A stretch of DNA of 64,000 nt from Tundrisphaera lichenicola (GCF_051175385.1 NZ_CP195106.1:3410001-3474000); one strand, 5' to 3'; positions 37,701-46,354 are shown, counted from the first letter of the stretch. Numbers and translations are program-made. Notes: generated from the letters alone by a model not told the origin.

Positions 37701-40472
37701 ATGCCCACCACTCCTCCCCAGCCCACGCCGGGAAGCGACGTCTACCGATCGGGCCGGAAGCCGCTCGACGCGATCTTCGAGCCCCGGAGCGTCGCGGTCA
37801 TCGGGGCCTCGGAGCGGCCGGGGAGCGTCGGCCGGACCATCCTCCGGAACCTGATCGACAACCCGTTCGGCGGGACGGTGTACCCGGTCAACCCGAACCG
37901 GAAGAACGTCCTGGGGATCCGGGCCTATCCGAGCGTCAAGGACGTGCCCGAGCCGGTCGACCTGGCGGTGATCGTCACCCCGGCGGCCACGGTCCCGGAC
38001 CTGATGGGGGAGTGCGCCGACGCCGGGGTGAAGGGGGCGATCGTCATCTCGGCCGGGTTCAAGGAGACCGGCCCGGAGGGGATCGAGCTGGAGTTCCGGG
38101 TCCTGGAGCAGGCCCGTCGGGGGCGGATCCGGCTGATCGGGCCGAACTGCCTGGGGGTGATGCGGCCCCACGTCGGGCTCAACGCCACCTTCGCCGGGTT
38201 GATGGCCGTGCCGGGCAACGTGGGGTTCCTCAGCCAGAGCGGGGCCTTGACCACCGCGATCCTCGACTGGAGCCTCAAGGCGCACGTCGGCTTCAGCGCG
38301 TTCGTCTCGATCGGCTCGATGCTGGACGTCGGCTGGGGCGACCTGATCGACTACCTGGGGGACGACCCCCGGACCCACTCGATCGTGATCTACATGGAGA
38401 GCGTCGGCGACGCCCGGAGCTTCCTCTCGGCGGCCCGCGAGGTCGCCCTGACCAAGCCGATCATCGTCATCAAGGCGGGCCGGACCGAGGCCGCCGCCAA
38501 GGCCGCCGCCTCGCACACCGGGTCGCTGGCCGGGTCCGACGAGGTCCTCGACGCCGCCTTCCGGCGCGGGGGGGTCCTCCGGGTCAACACGATCGCCGAC
38601 GTCTTCTCGCTGGCCGAAGTCCTGGCCAAGCAGCCCCGGCCGGCGGGCCCTCGCCTGACGATCGTCACCAACGCCGGAGGCCCCGGCGTCCTGGCCGTCG
38701 ACTCCCTGATCGGCAACAACGGCCAGCTCGCCGAGCTTTCCCCCGAGTCGATCGCCGCGCTCGACGGCTTCCTCCCGCATCACTGGAGCCACGGGAACCC
38801 GGTCGACGTCCTGGGGGATGCCGACCCCGCCCGCTTCGCCCGGGCGCTGGAGGTGGCCGCCAAGGATCCCGGCTCGGACGGGCTCCTGGTGATCCTCACC
38901 CCCCAGGCCATGACCGACCCGACCGGGACCGCCGAGGCCCTGAAGCCTTACGCAAAGGTCGCGGGCAAGCCGGTCCTGGCCTCCTGGATGGGCGGGGCCC
39001 AGGTCGCCGCGGGCGAGGAGATCCTCGACCGCGCGGGCATCCCCACCTTCGCCTACCCCGACACCGCCGCCCGGGTCTTCACCGCCATGGCCCGGCACGC
39101 CGCCAACCTCCGGGCCCTCTACGAGACCCCCACGCTCCCGCCCGAGTCCGACGACGAGGCCGAGGCCAAGGCCCGGGGCGATGTCCTCCTGCAGGCCGCC
39201 CTGGACGAGGGCCGGACCCTCCTCGATGAGTTCGAGTCCAAGCAGCTCCTGGCCGCCCACGGACTGCCCACCGTCGAGACCCGGGTCGCCACCGATGAGG
39301 AACAGGCCGTCGAGGCCGCCGAGGCCATCGGCTACCCCGTGGTCGTCAAGCTCTACTCGCGGGTCATCACCCACAAGACCGAGTTCGGCGGGGTCCGCCT
39401 CAACCTGGTCGACGCCTACGCCGTCCGCGAGGCCTTCCGGAACATCGCCGCGTCCGTCGACCAGATGGCCCCCCCCGGCGCGATGCTCGGCGTGACCGTC
39501 CAGCCGATGGTCCGGCTCGAAGGCCTCGAGCTGATCGTCGGCAGCAGCATCGACACCCAGTTCGGCCCGGTCCTCCTCTTCGGCTCCGGGGGCCGGCTCG
39601 TCGAGGTCTACCGCGACCGATCCTTGGCCCTCCCCCCCCTGACCAGCACCCTGGCCCGCCGCCTGATGGAGCGGACCCGGATCTTCGAGGCCCTGAAAGG
39701 GGTCCGGGGCCGGAAGCCGGTCGATCTCGAAGCCCTGGAACAGCTTTTGGTCCGGTTCAGCCGGATGATCGTCGAGCGGCCCCGGATCAAGGAGGTCGAC
39801 ATCAACCCCTTGCTGGCCTCGCCCGAAGGGCTCCTGGCGCTCGACGCCCGGGTGATCCTCCACGGGCCGGACGTCCCCGACGACAAGCTCCCCCGGCCCG
39901 CGATCCGCCCGTATCCCACCCGGTACGTCACCCCCTGGGTCACCAAGGAGGGCTCGCCGGTCGTGATCCGCCCGATCCGGGCCGAGGACGAGCCGCTCCT
40001 GGTCAAGTTCCACGAGACCCTCTCCGAGCGGTCGGTCGCGCTCCGCTACTTCCACCCGATCAAGCTCAGCCGGAGGGTGGCCCACGACCGCCTGACCCGG
40101 ATCTGCTTCAACGACTACGACCGAGAGATGGCCCTGGTCGTCGACCGCAAGGAGCCCTGGGCCGGGACCCACGAGATCCTCGGGGTCGGCCGCCTGAGCA
40201 AGATCCCCGGCTCCACCGAGGCCGAGTTCGCCCTGCTCGTCGGGGACCACCACCAGGCCCGGGGGATCGGCTCCGAACTCCTCCGAAGACTCCTCGCCAT
40301 CGCCCGCGACGAGTCCATCACCCGGGTCACCGCCGAGATCCTCGCCGACAACCGCGAGATGCAGCGCGTCTGCGAGAAGCTGGGATTCCAGCTCGAACGC
40401 TCGATCGAAGACTCGATCGTCCGCGCCGCGATCGACCTGACCAAACCCCCGGAACCGGCCCCCGAGGACTGA
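37701..40472 (+). CDS. PatZ-like fusion: NDP-forming acyl-CoA synthetase plus C-terminal GNAT acetyltransferase
   Basis: 923 residues from the ATG at 37701. Order of domains: CoA-binding domain (about 15-140, SVAVIGASERPGSVGRTIL); succinyl-CoA-ligase-like domain (GFLSQSGALTTAILDW; IIVIKAGRTEAAAKAAASHT); ATP-grasp (about 500-730, GYPVVVKLYSRVITHKTEFG; DINPLLASPEG); GNAT domain (about 755-910, RYFHPIKLSRRVAHDRL; acetyl-CoA loop HHQARGIGSELLRRLL). This is the architecture of the protein lysine acetyltransferases PatZ/Pka, which modify enzymes such as acetyl-CoA synthetase. The catalytic His of the ligase domain is not obvious (SHTGSLAG has a His that needs checking), so catalytic activity is inferred only for the GNAT part. 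Single gene. Confidence 0.93.
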   Translation: MPTTPPQPTPGSDVYRSGRKPLDAIFEPRSVAVIGASERPGSVGRTILRNLIDNPFGGTVYPVNPNRKNVLGIRAYPSVKDVPEPVDLAVIVTPAATVPDLMGECADAGVKGAIVISAGFKETGPEGIELEFRVLEQARRGRIRLIGPNCLGVMRPHVGLNATFAGLMAVPGNVGFLSQSGALTTAILDWSLKAHVGFSAFVSIGSMLDVGWGDLIDYLGDDPRTHSIVIYMESVGDARSFLSAAREVALTKPIIVIKAGRTEAAAKAAASHTGSLAGSDEVLDAAFRRGGVLRVNTIADVFSLAEVLAKQPRPAGPRLTIVTNAGGPGVLAVDSLIGNNGQLAELSPESIAALDGFLPHHWSHGNPVDVLGDADPARFARALEVAAKDPGSDGLLVILTPQAMTDPTGTAEALKPYAKVAGKPVLASWMGGAQVAAGEEILDRAGIPTFAYPDTAARVFTAMARHAANLRALYETPTLPPESDDEAEAKARGDVLLQAALDEGRTLLDEFESKQLLAAHGLPTVETRVATDEEQAVEAAEAIGYPVVVKLYSRVITHKTEFGGVRLNLVDAYAVREAFRNIAASVDQMAPPGAMLGVTVQPMVRLEGLELIVGSSIDTQFGPVLLFGSGGRLVEVYRDRSLALPPLTSTLARRLMERTRIFEALKGVRGRKPVDLEALEQLLVRFSRMIVERPRIKEVDINPLLASPEGLLALDARVILHGPDVPDDKLPRPAIRPYPTRYVTPWVTKEGSPVVIRPIRAEDEPLLVKFHETLSERSVALRYFHPIKLSRRVAHDRLTRICFNDYDREMALVVDRKEPWAGTHEILGVGRLSKIPGSTEAEFALLVGDHHQARGIGSELLRRLLAIARDESITRVTAEILADNREMQRVCEKLGFQLERSIEDSIVRAAIDLTKPPEPAPED

Positions 40473-40691
40473 GCCCCGGCCAGGCGACTCGGTTCGTCAG
40501 GCGGGACGTCGAGAATCCCAATCGGGCCGGTCCCCTCCTGGTTCTCCTCAAGCCTAACTCGTACTAGCGACACAAGGATTGACCCTAATTCGATTTGCGA
40601 TAATCGACTGAACGGAAAAGCAATTCCCGAAACGAGTTCAACGAGCGCCGACAACCTTCGATCGAGAATTCCGAGCCCGACCATCGACGAC

Positions 40692-40782
40692 GGGGAAAAA
40701 CGAACCCAAGCTCATCGAGGTACCTCAGACCGAACCACGAAACCTCACCGACAACGCCTGGGGAAAAATCGAACCCAAGCTC
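40692..40782 (+). repeat. Two direct copies of a AACGAACCCAAGCTC element
   Basis: Copies at 40692-40713 and 40760-40782 differ by one inserted base. The core RAWCGAACCCA is the same as in the nine-copy array at 29.0-29.4 kb. Confidence 0.75.
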
Positions 40783-41018
40783 CTCACCCCATGCCGAGCC
40801 ATGCGATCCGGATCAACCCCTGATCGATAGTATCGCGAGAATGGGGAACGCTTGAACCGTGTTTCTTCCCAACGTTCAAGGCCGGAGGCTCGCGAGCAAT
40901 CCCGGGATGCCCCACCCCCAAACCTGGCGGGGCGACCATCCATAGCCCAAGCGAAACTCCGGGAAAATCGCCTTGAAGACGCGATAAACCCCAAAATCCG
41001 GCAGATGGAGAGGCACGC

Positions 41019-41096
41019 GAGGAACCAAAAACCAAGTCTGACCCCTCTGGTCCTCTTGACCCCTCTGGTCCTCTCTGGTCCTGACCCCTCTGGTCC
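41019..41096 (-). repeat. Left inverted copy of the TTCAGAGGGGTCAG repeat family
   Basis: 41019-41050 reads (reverse complement) CAGAGGGGTCAGACTTGG followed by TTTTTGGTTCCTCG and equals 45923-45954 with one mismatch. Three more GACCCCTCTGGTCC units follow to about 41096. It is the mirror of the array at 45.7-46.0 kb, and the defence operon lies between them. Confidence 0.85.
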
Positions 41097-41237
41097 TCGG
41101 TTGATTACCCTGGACCGCTCCGGTAGTGCACGTTTGACCCTGCGGCCGCCCTGCCGCCAATTACGGGAACCGGACCCTTGCCACCCAAACCCCTCAAGAT
41201 AGGATGGATGGCCATCCACCCAGCGAATGAGGCGTCA

Positions 41238-42416
41238 ATGGCCAAGGGCACTCGTTCAGAGTCCAAGCCCAAGAAAGTGTCGTTCCGCGACCTGGACCCT
41301 TTCGAGCAGGGCGGCAGGGCGGCACGCGATGGATTCGATTACCAGGACAACGTGGCGGTAGGTAAGTGCCTCGCCATGATCCTGGAAGGCGGCCCCACCG
41401 AGGTCTGGTGCGAGGCCGAGGACGACATTGTTCAGGTCTGGCTGATCGAGCAGGAAGAGTGGTTCGAGTTCGTCCAGGTGAAGAGCAACGATCTGGGCCA
41501 GGCCTGGACCGTCGCCAAGCTCTGCGACAGGGTGGCCTTCTCGCCCAAATCTCCCGGCAGGTGCATCGCCGAGAAGTCGCTCGTCCACGACAGGGGCCTG
41601 GAGAAGTGCCGGTTCCGGGTCATCACCCGCTGGCAGCCAGACGATGTGCTCTCCGCGCTAACGGCTGAGTTCGGGACCGAAGCCCGTGACGCCAACGCCG
41701 ACGCACTCAAGGCGGCGGGTGCTGCCGTTGAGAATAAGCTGGGAAGCTGCCTCTCGCCCAACGGTAATGGCCTGGAGTTCTGGGCGCAGATGACGGTCTG
41801 GGAGGTCTGGGCGTCAACGAAGGACGTCAAGAATGAGTCGCTGATAAGGCTTGAACAAATCCTGGAAAGCAGGGGCATAGCCCTAACGTTCGACCAGCGG
41901 CAAAAGCTATATGACCGCCTCTACATGCAGGTGATCGACGCCTCGATGGCCTGCGGTCGCACGCGCAAGAAAGAGAAGCGGCTGACCAAGGCCGCTCTCG
42001 ACGGATGGATCAGCGAACAGGCCAAGTCGATCCTGAATCCATCGGCGGCCGGAGGCAGCGGCACCCTGGAACGCAAGCTGCTTGCGGCGAGTATTCCGCA
42101 GTCGTCGATCGAGGCCGCGAAGGAGCAGCGCAGATCGTATCTGAGAGAGGTACGCTCCCAGAAATTCCTGAACCTGGCCGACCGGGACACGGTGGAAACC
42201 GAAGCGTCAGTCCGGCTGCACCTTCTCAAAACCCAGCTCGACGCCACGGAGATCGAGGATAACGGCGTTCAGTTCCTGAGCCGGTGCCAGCGGGAGCTAC
42301 TTGAACTCAAGAAGACGCTCCCGGTGGAAAAGCCCCCGCCCGACTGGTTCTTGCTCGGCTATCTCTACGACGTGATGAACCGGTGCCAGCACGAGTTGGT
42401 GAGGGCGACGGCATGA
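41238..42416 (+). CDS. Effector of an ABC-3C-type system: DUF4297/Cap4-like nuclease-type protein
   Basis: 392 residues from the ATG at 41238 (GAGGCG 5-6 nt before it); TTG and ATG starts further up lack this. The N-terminal domain has the DUF4297/Cap4 pattern of a PD-(D/E)XK nuclease: ARDGFDYQDNVAVGKCLAMI, then EVWCEAEDDIVQVW and FEFVQVKSND (the VQVK strand). The rest (about 150-392) is helical, with AEFGTEARDANAD and many basic residues. In ABC-3C and related systems this component cuts DNA when the ATPase partner signals invasion. Its stop overlaps the next ATG (ATGA at 42413-42416). It may instead be a catalytically weak relative; D/E and K positions need alignment. Confidence 0.75.
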   Translation: MAKGTRSESKPKKVSFRDLDPFEQGGRAARDGFDYQDNVAVGKCLAMILEGGPTEVWCEAEDDIVQVWLIEQEEWFEFVQVKSNDLGQAWTVAKLCDRVAFSPKSPGRCIAEKSLVHDRGLEKCRFRVITRWQPDDVLSALTAEFGTEARDANADALKAAGAAVENKLGSCLSPNGNGLEFWAQMTVWEVWASTKDVKNESLIRLEQILESRGIALTFDQRQKLYDRLYMQVIDASMACGRTRKKEKRLTKAALDGWISEQAKSILNPSAAGGSGTLERKLLAASIPQSSIEAAKEQRRSYLREVRSQKFLNLADRDTVETEASVRLHLLKTQLDATEIEDNGVQFLSRCQRELLELKKTLPVEKPPPDWFLLGYLYDVMNRCQHELVRATA

Positions 42417-43009
42417 GACCTTCAGCCACGCTTGACCTGATCCCCTCCGCTTCGCTGGACCATTACCCGATTGGGCGGCCACTGACGGCCGACCAGATCA
42501 CCGAATTTCACGCCGCGCGTATCCTGCTGCTCATTAGCCTCTGCGGCACGAAGGATAAGGTGACGAAGACGAACAAGATCGACGGGCTGACCAAGCTCGC
42601 CAAGCTCGATTTCTTCATCCGCTACCCGGACTTCTACCGGCGGGCAAAGATCCATCTCCATAAGGAGGTTGAGCGGGCGCGATTGGCGGCGATGGAATCC
42701 CCGATGGTGCGGCATCACTACGGCCCTTGGGACCCCAGGTATTACCAGATCCTCGCCTACCTGGAGAGCCGCGTCTTGATCACGGTGGGGAAGGTCAACA
42801 GGGCCTTCGTCTTCCTGCTCACTGAGGCCGGTCAGGGGATCGCCCAGCGGCTGGCGGAAGATGACTCGTACTTCGAGCTTTGTGACCGAATGACCGATGT
42901 CAGGGAAACCTTCAAGGGTAAGTCAGGCGACTGGCTGAAGAGGCTCGTCTACCAGATTTTCGACGAAGAGATCGCCAATCTTCCCCTGGGCCGGATGATC
43001 GAATCATGA
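42413..43009 (+). CDS. Middle component-like protein of the ABC-3C system
   Basis: 198 residues. Soluble, mixed alpha/beta with helix-turn-helix character in the centre (TKTNKIDGLTKLAKLDFFIR, then PDFYRRAKIHL and RYYQILAYLESRVLITV), which resembles winged-helix small middle components of ABC-3C loci. No enzymatic motif. The ATG overlaps the upstream stop by 4 bp and the stop overlaps the ATPase ATG by 4 bp (43006-43009), so the components are made in coupled amounts. The family assignment rests mainly on gene order and size. Confidence 0.65.
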   Translation: MRPSATLDLIPSASLDHYPIGRPLTADQITEFHAARILLLISLCGTKDKVTKTNKIDGLTKLAKLDFFIRYPDFYRRAKIHLHKEVERARLAAMESPMVRHHYGPWDPRYYQILAYLESRVLITVGKVNRAFVFLLTEAGQGIAQRLAEDDSYFELCDRMTDVRETFKGKSGDWLKRLVYQIFDEEIANLPLGRMIES

Positions 43010-44955
43010 GCCCAAAGAAGCTTTATCTATCGAAAATCCGCAGAACCTCCGCATCGGGCGTGTCGGATCACATCGACCTTGAGCCCGGCGTTAACGTCAT
43101 CGTGGGGGAGAAGGGCACCGGTAAGACGGCGTGGATCAAGACGATTTCGTTCCTCCTGGGCGACACGAACTCGGTCGAGCATGCCATGATGCCGGAGATC
43201 ATAGAGAAATTCGATCAGGCGACGATGCAGCTCGAATTCGATGAAGTCCCCTTCATTATCGAGCGCCGGTGGAAAGAGGCGGGCGTCAAGACGTCGATGT
43301 TTGCGGACGGCGAGCAAATTAGGAAGGAGGAGATTTCCGACTTCTTCTCGCTGAAGCTCGACATCCCCTCCGTCAGATTCCCGAAAGGGAACCCCTTATC
43401 GCTGAGCACCTGGGCGACATTGAGTTGGCGCAGCCTCTTCCGGCACGTTTACCGGCAGGAGCGATTCTGGAGAGACCTGGCCGATGAGCAGCCTGAAAAG
43501 GAGCAGCACGCCTGCATCGCCCAGTTTCTCGGAGTGGCCGACAGGATCTACCCGGCCGAATTCAACGCGGAGATGGAAAAGCACGCCGATCTGCTCAAGC
43601 TCAAGGCTCGCAAGGACCAATTCGAAGACGTTCTCCAGCAGGCAGCCAAGGACATCGTTCCGGACCCATCGATCAGCACTGCCCCTACCATCGACTCGAT
43701 AGACCGAGGGATCAACCGGCTTGCCGAGGAGATCGAGCAGTTCCGCACCCAGCGGGAAAAGGCCATCGCAACGCTATTTCGAGAGCCGGAGGGCGAGGCA
43801 CCGGTGGCGCCGGACAGGGTGCTGGCCGAGCGAAGGCTATCCCTTGCTGGCCAGCGGGACGGGAAAAAGGAACGGCTGGATCAGGTCGAAAAGCGTTACT
43901 CGGAGCTTTCGTCCTACCGCGAACAGGTCAAGGCCGAGTTGGGACGGTTCAAGAGGGCTTCGACGGCCGGTGAGCTGTTCAAGCCGTTGACCGTGACGTG
44001 CTGCCCATACTGCGACCAGTCGCTCAGCCCCGGAGCCGCCGCTCCCGGCCATTGCTTCGTTTGCCACCAGTCCATGGCTGCCCCTGCCGCTGATGCCCTC
44101 ACCGGCGCGAACAAGAGGATCGAATTCGAGACCGAGCAGCTGGAGGGCGAGGAGTCTGAGCTGGCGGAACTCATCGGTCGGCTGATGAGGGAGAGGGAGT
44201 CGCTGAGTGGCAATATCCAGCAACTGGATACGCAGCTCGCCGAAGTGGAAGTGCAGTTGCGGCCCGTTAGGGCGGCAGCGGTGGCCCTGATACTGCCGGA
44301 AGTGTCTATCCTTGATACTAAGATCGGCCAATGGGAGGAGAAGACGGCGCAGCTTCGTCGTCTCAGGCATGCCGTGGAACGCCGCGACACGATATCCACG
44401 CAGATCGACCAGCTCCAAGCCGAGGTGGAAGCACTGGCCAGACTTGTGGGCGGCAAGGGCGATGCGATTGAATACGCGCGGCTGGCCGACGAGATGACCG
44501 ATGGCCTGATCGAATACATGAACCTCTTGAATGAGGGAAATCCGTCACGATGGCTCCACCAGCCATTGAGGTTCGAGTTTAGTCATTCCTCTGTCAACAT
44601 CCGCGTCGGAAACAAGAGCTGGCGGAGCCTGAGTAATGCCGACCAGGGATACGTCCTACTGGCCTATCACTACGCGCTCCTGAAGCTTACCGGCAGTGAA
44701 GGCTTCAACTATCCCGGCCTGGCCATGATCGACTTCCCGATGAATTTCGGGGACAAGACCACGGTCGCGGACAAGGAAAACTTCCTGATCGAGCCTTTCG
44801 TCACCTTGTCCAAAGCGAAGCCCAATATCCAGGTGATCGTCGGCGGTAGGTCGTTCGCCAACCTGCAGGATGTCAATCGGATCGAGCTGCACGAAGTCTG
44901 GAGGCAGGGAGTGGGGTCGAACGGGCGGCCGAGCGATACGGAAGCGCCCTTGTGA
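43006..44955 (+). CDS. SMC/Rad50-like ABC ATPase of the ABC-3C system with zinc-hook-like motif
   Basis: 649 residues. The N-terminal lobe has Walker A GEKGTGKT (about 33-40). A long coiled coil (about 190-480) is interrupted by CCPYCDQSL ... HCFVCHQSM (about 330-355), two CxxC pairs that form a zinc hook or ribbon as in Rad50-type proteins. The C-terminal lobe has LSNADQGYVLLAYHYALLKL (signature-like) and the Walker B-like NYPGLAMIDFPMNFGD; the terminal Asp/Pro arrangement differs from the canonical DEP, and the catalytic Glu is not apparent at its usual place. It ends in a GTGA overlap with the HEPN gene. It likely senses DNA ends or invasion and activates the effector. Confidence 0.85.
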   Translation: MSPKKLYLSKIRRTSASGVSDHIDLEPGVNVIVGEKGTGKTAWIKTISFLLGDTNSVEHAMMPEIIEKFDQATMQLEFDEVPFIIERRWKEAGVKTSMFADGEQIRKEEISDFFSLKLDIPSVRFPKGNPLSLSTWATLSWRSLFRHVYRQERFWRDLADEQPEKEQHACIAQFLGVADRIYPAEFNAEMEKHADLLKLKARKDQFEDVLQQAAKDIVPDPSISTAPTIDSIDRGINRLAEEIEQFRTQREKAIATLFREPEGEAPVAPDRVLAERRLSLAGQRDGKKERLDQVEKRYSELSSYREQVKAELGRFKRASTAGELFKPLTVTCCPYCDQSLSPGAAAPGHCFVCHQSMAAPAADALTGANKRIEFETEQLEGEESELAELIGRLMRERESLSGNIQQLDTQLAEVEVQLRPVRAAAVALILPEVSILDTKIGQWEEKTAQLRRLRHAVERRDTISTQIDQLQAEVEALARLVGGKGDAIEYARLADEMTDGLIEYMNLLNEGNPSRWLHQPLRFEFSHSSVNIRVGNKSWRSLSNADQGYVLLAYHYALLKLTGSEGFNYPGLAMIDFPMNFGDKTTVADKENFLIEPFVTLSKAKPNIQVIVGGRSFANLQDVNRIELHEVWRQGVGSNGRPSDTEAPL

Positions 44956-45638
44956 GGAGGCTCTCTCAATTCGAGGATGAGGTGTTGGAGGTTTATTCAA
45001 TAGCGGAAAAGCAAGGAGCTTTGTTTATGAATTTCGGCGGTGGCGGGATTCCCTTGTTCGTGAACGCAGCGACTTACCCGATAGAGCTTTTCCTGGACGC
45101 ACGAACGTTGAGGGATCAGGCCAAAACACATAGGAATAGGCAGAATCCAAATATCCCCTCTCCAGAGGAGCGAGTCTATTCCCGCTCCTCTATTTTTATG
45201 GCTTACAACTTTCTTGAATGTTTGTTGATCGAGTTAGCCCAAGACTACATAACTAACGGGGCTGGCGTTGGACATTCATATGCGCCGACAATTGACCAAA
45301 AACTCAGAAGCAGAACGGCGAACATATCGAAAACAGCGAGCGATTGGACTCGTAATCTATTGCGTGCAGACGTCACAACTACTCCAGAATTTACGGAATT
45401 CCTTACGATCACATATTTCCGCAACCAATTGATCCATCCCAAACTCATCCCCGTGAGCACGGGGGATCTCACTCAGGATCAGTTGCTCCGCAGAGCGAAT
45501 GAGGAAGAGGCCGCATGGGTCTTGGGTCAAATTTGTCGCATGGCGACTGCATTATATCAAGCGTTCGGCACGGGCGTTCCGCCGGAAGTTACTGCAGAAG
45601 CTTGCTCAGTTCCTCCTATCAGGCCACCACAACTCTGA
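44952..45638 (+). CDS. Putative HEPN-domain ribonuclease, fourth gene of the defence operon
   Basis: 228 residues from the GTG at 44952, inside the GTGA overlap with the ATPase stop. The central helical part contains FLECLLIELAQDYITNG followed about 80 residues later by YFRNQLIHPKL. The RNQLIH hexapeptide fits the RNxxxH active site of HEPN RNases. There is no membrane segment. The gene is visibly lower in GC than the three genes before it, suggesting it was added later. In conflict systems HEPN proteins cut tRNA, rRNA or mRNA. The rest of the protein is not recognised; ABC-3C association is inferred from translational coupling. Confidence 0.7.
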   Translation: MRRLSQFEDEVLEVYSIAEKQGALFMNFGGGGIPLFVNAATYPIELFLDARTLRDQAKTHRNRQNPNIPSPEERVYSRSSIFMAYNFLECLLIELAQDYITNGAGVGHSYAPTIDQKLRSRTANISKTASDWTRNLLRADVTTTPEFTEFLTITYFRNQLIHPKLIPVSTGDLTQDQLLRRANEEEAAWVLGQICRMATALYQAFGTGVPPEVTAEACSVPPIRPPQL

Positions 45639-46354
45639 GCAAGGGCTTCCAACTGATTGTCGAGATCCAGGTCCATAGGTTCAGAGGGGTCAGACTTTAG
45701 GTTCAGAGGGGTCAGATTTAATTTTTGGTTTCTCGGAAAGCCCTCAGGGGTCAAAGCCCTCAGGGGTCAGACTTTGTTCTAGGGGTTCAGAGGGGTCAGA
45801 CTCGGTTTTGGGGTTCAGAGGGGTCAGGGGTTCAGAGGGGTCAGACTGGGGTTCAGAGGGGTCAGGGGTTCAGAGGGGTCAGACTTGGTTTTAGGGGTTC
45901 AGAGGGGTCAGACTTAGGGGTTCAGAGGGGTCAGACTTGGTTTTTGGTTTCTCGGGGTGTCTAAAAAGCTCATGGGGTTCAGAGGGGTCAGACTTGGTTT
46001 TTGGTTTCTCGGGGTGTCTAAAAAGCTCAGTCCGACCTCCTGATCCTGTGGTCTCGAACGAGCCGTCGCTGGGGGACCATACTTGGGCGTCAGACTTGGT
46101 TATATCGAACCCCTCGAAAAAACCAATTCTGACACCCAGGTCTCTCGAGTCTCTTGGGATGAGGGCAGCGGAGTCGGGCCTGAAATAGCGATCGAAAATC
46201 CAAGTCCGACGCCTATGTCCCCTCTGGTTTGGGGCCAGGGGATAATGATCTTTCGGCTAAGTTTTTGTTCATCTAACGGCTTCCGTCGCGTCTCTGTAGA
46301 ATCTGTCCTCCCCCGCTGGGGGTCGAAACCCGGACTTATTCCTCGGATGGAACC
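45639..46354. other. 716-bp gene-free region dominated by a repeat array
   Basis: Apart from the array (45676-46030) it contains scattered decayed pieces of the same repeat (GTCAGACTTGGTTAT near 46091, AAGTCCGAC near 46201). No credible gene; frames here simply read through the repeat. Confidence 0.7.
45676..46030 (+). repeat. Array of GGTTCAGAGGGGTCAG(ACTTGG) units, about 12 copies
   Basis: About ten units carry TTCAGAGGGGTCAG and two at 45750-45775 carry a variant CTCAGGGGTCA. The last two units form a tandem ~55-bp duplication (45917-45971 and 45974-46028) that includes TTGGTTTTTGGTTTCTCGG and TCTAAAAAGCTCA. Spacing is irregular (about 17-50 bp), so it is not a CRISPR. An inverted relative lies at 41019-41096. 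Confidence 0.9.

Larger units (their letters stand above)
40473..41237. other. 765-bp gene-free region left of the defence operon
   Basis: It contains a direct repeat of about 22 bp (GGGGAAAAAcGAACCCAAG at 40692 and GGGGAAAAATCGAACCCAAG at 40760) and, at 41019-41096, the left array of GACCCCTCTGG units. No credible gene was found. GC is lower than in flanking genes. Confidence 0.6.

Noticed and set aside
37371..40253. 960-codon minus-strand frame opposite the PatZ-like gene
   Set aside because: Shadow frame of the acyl-CoA synthetase/GNAT gene; product compositionally biased. Only its last part overlaps the dispersed repeat.
45676..46030. CRISPR array
   Set aside because: Spacing is irregular (about 17-50 bp), spacers are absent or repeats themselves, and no cas gene is nearby.
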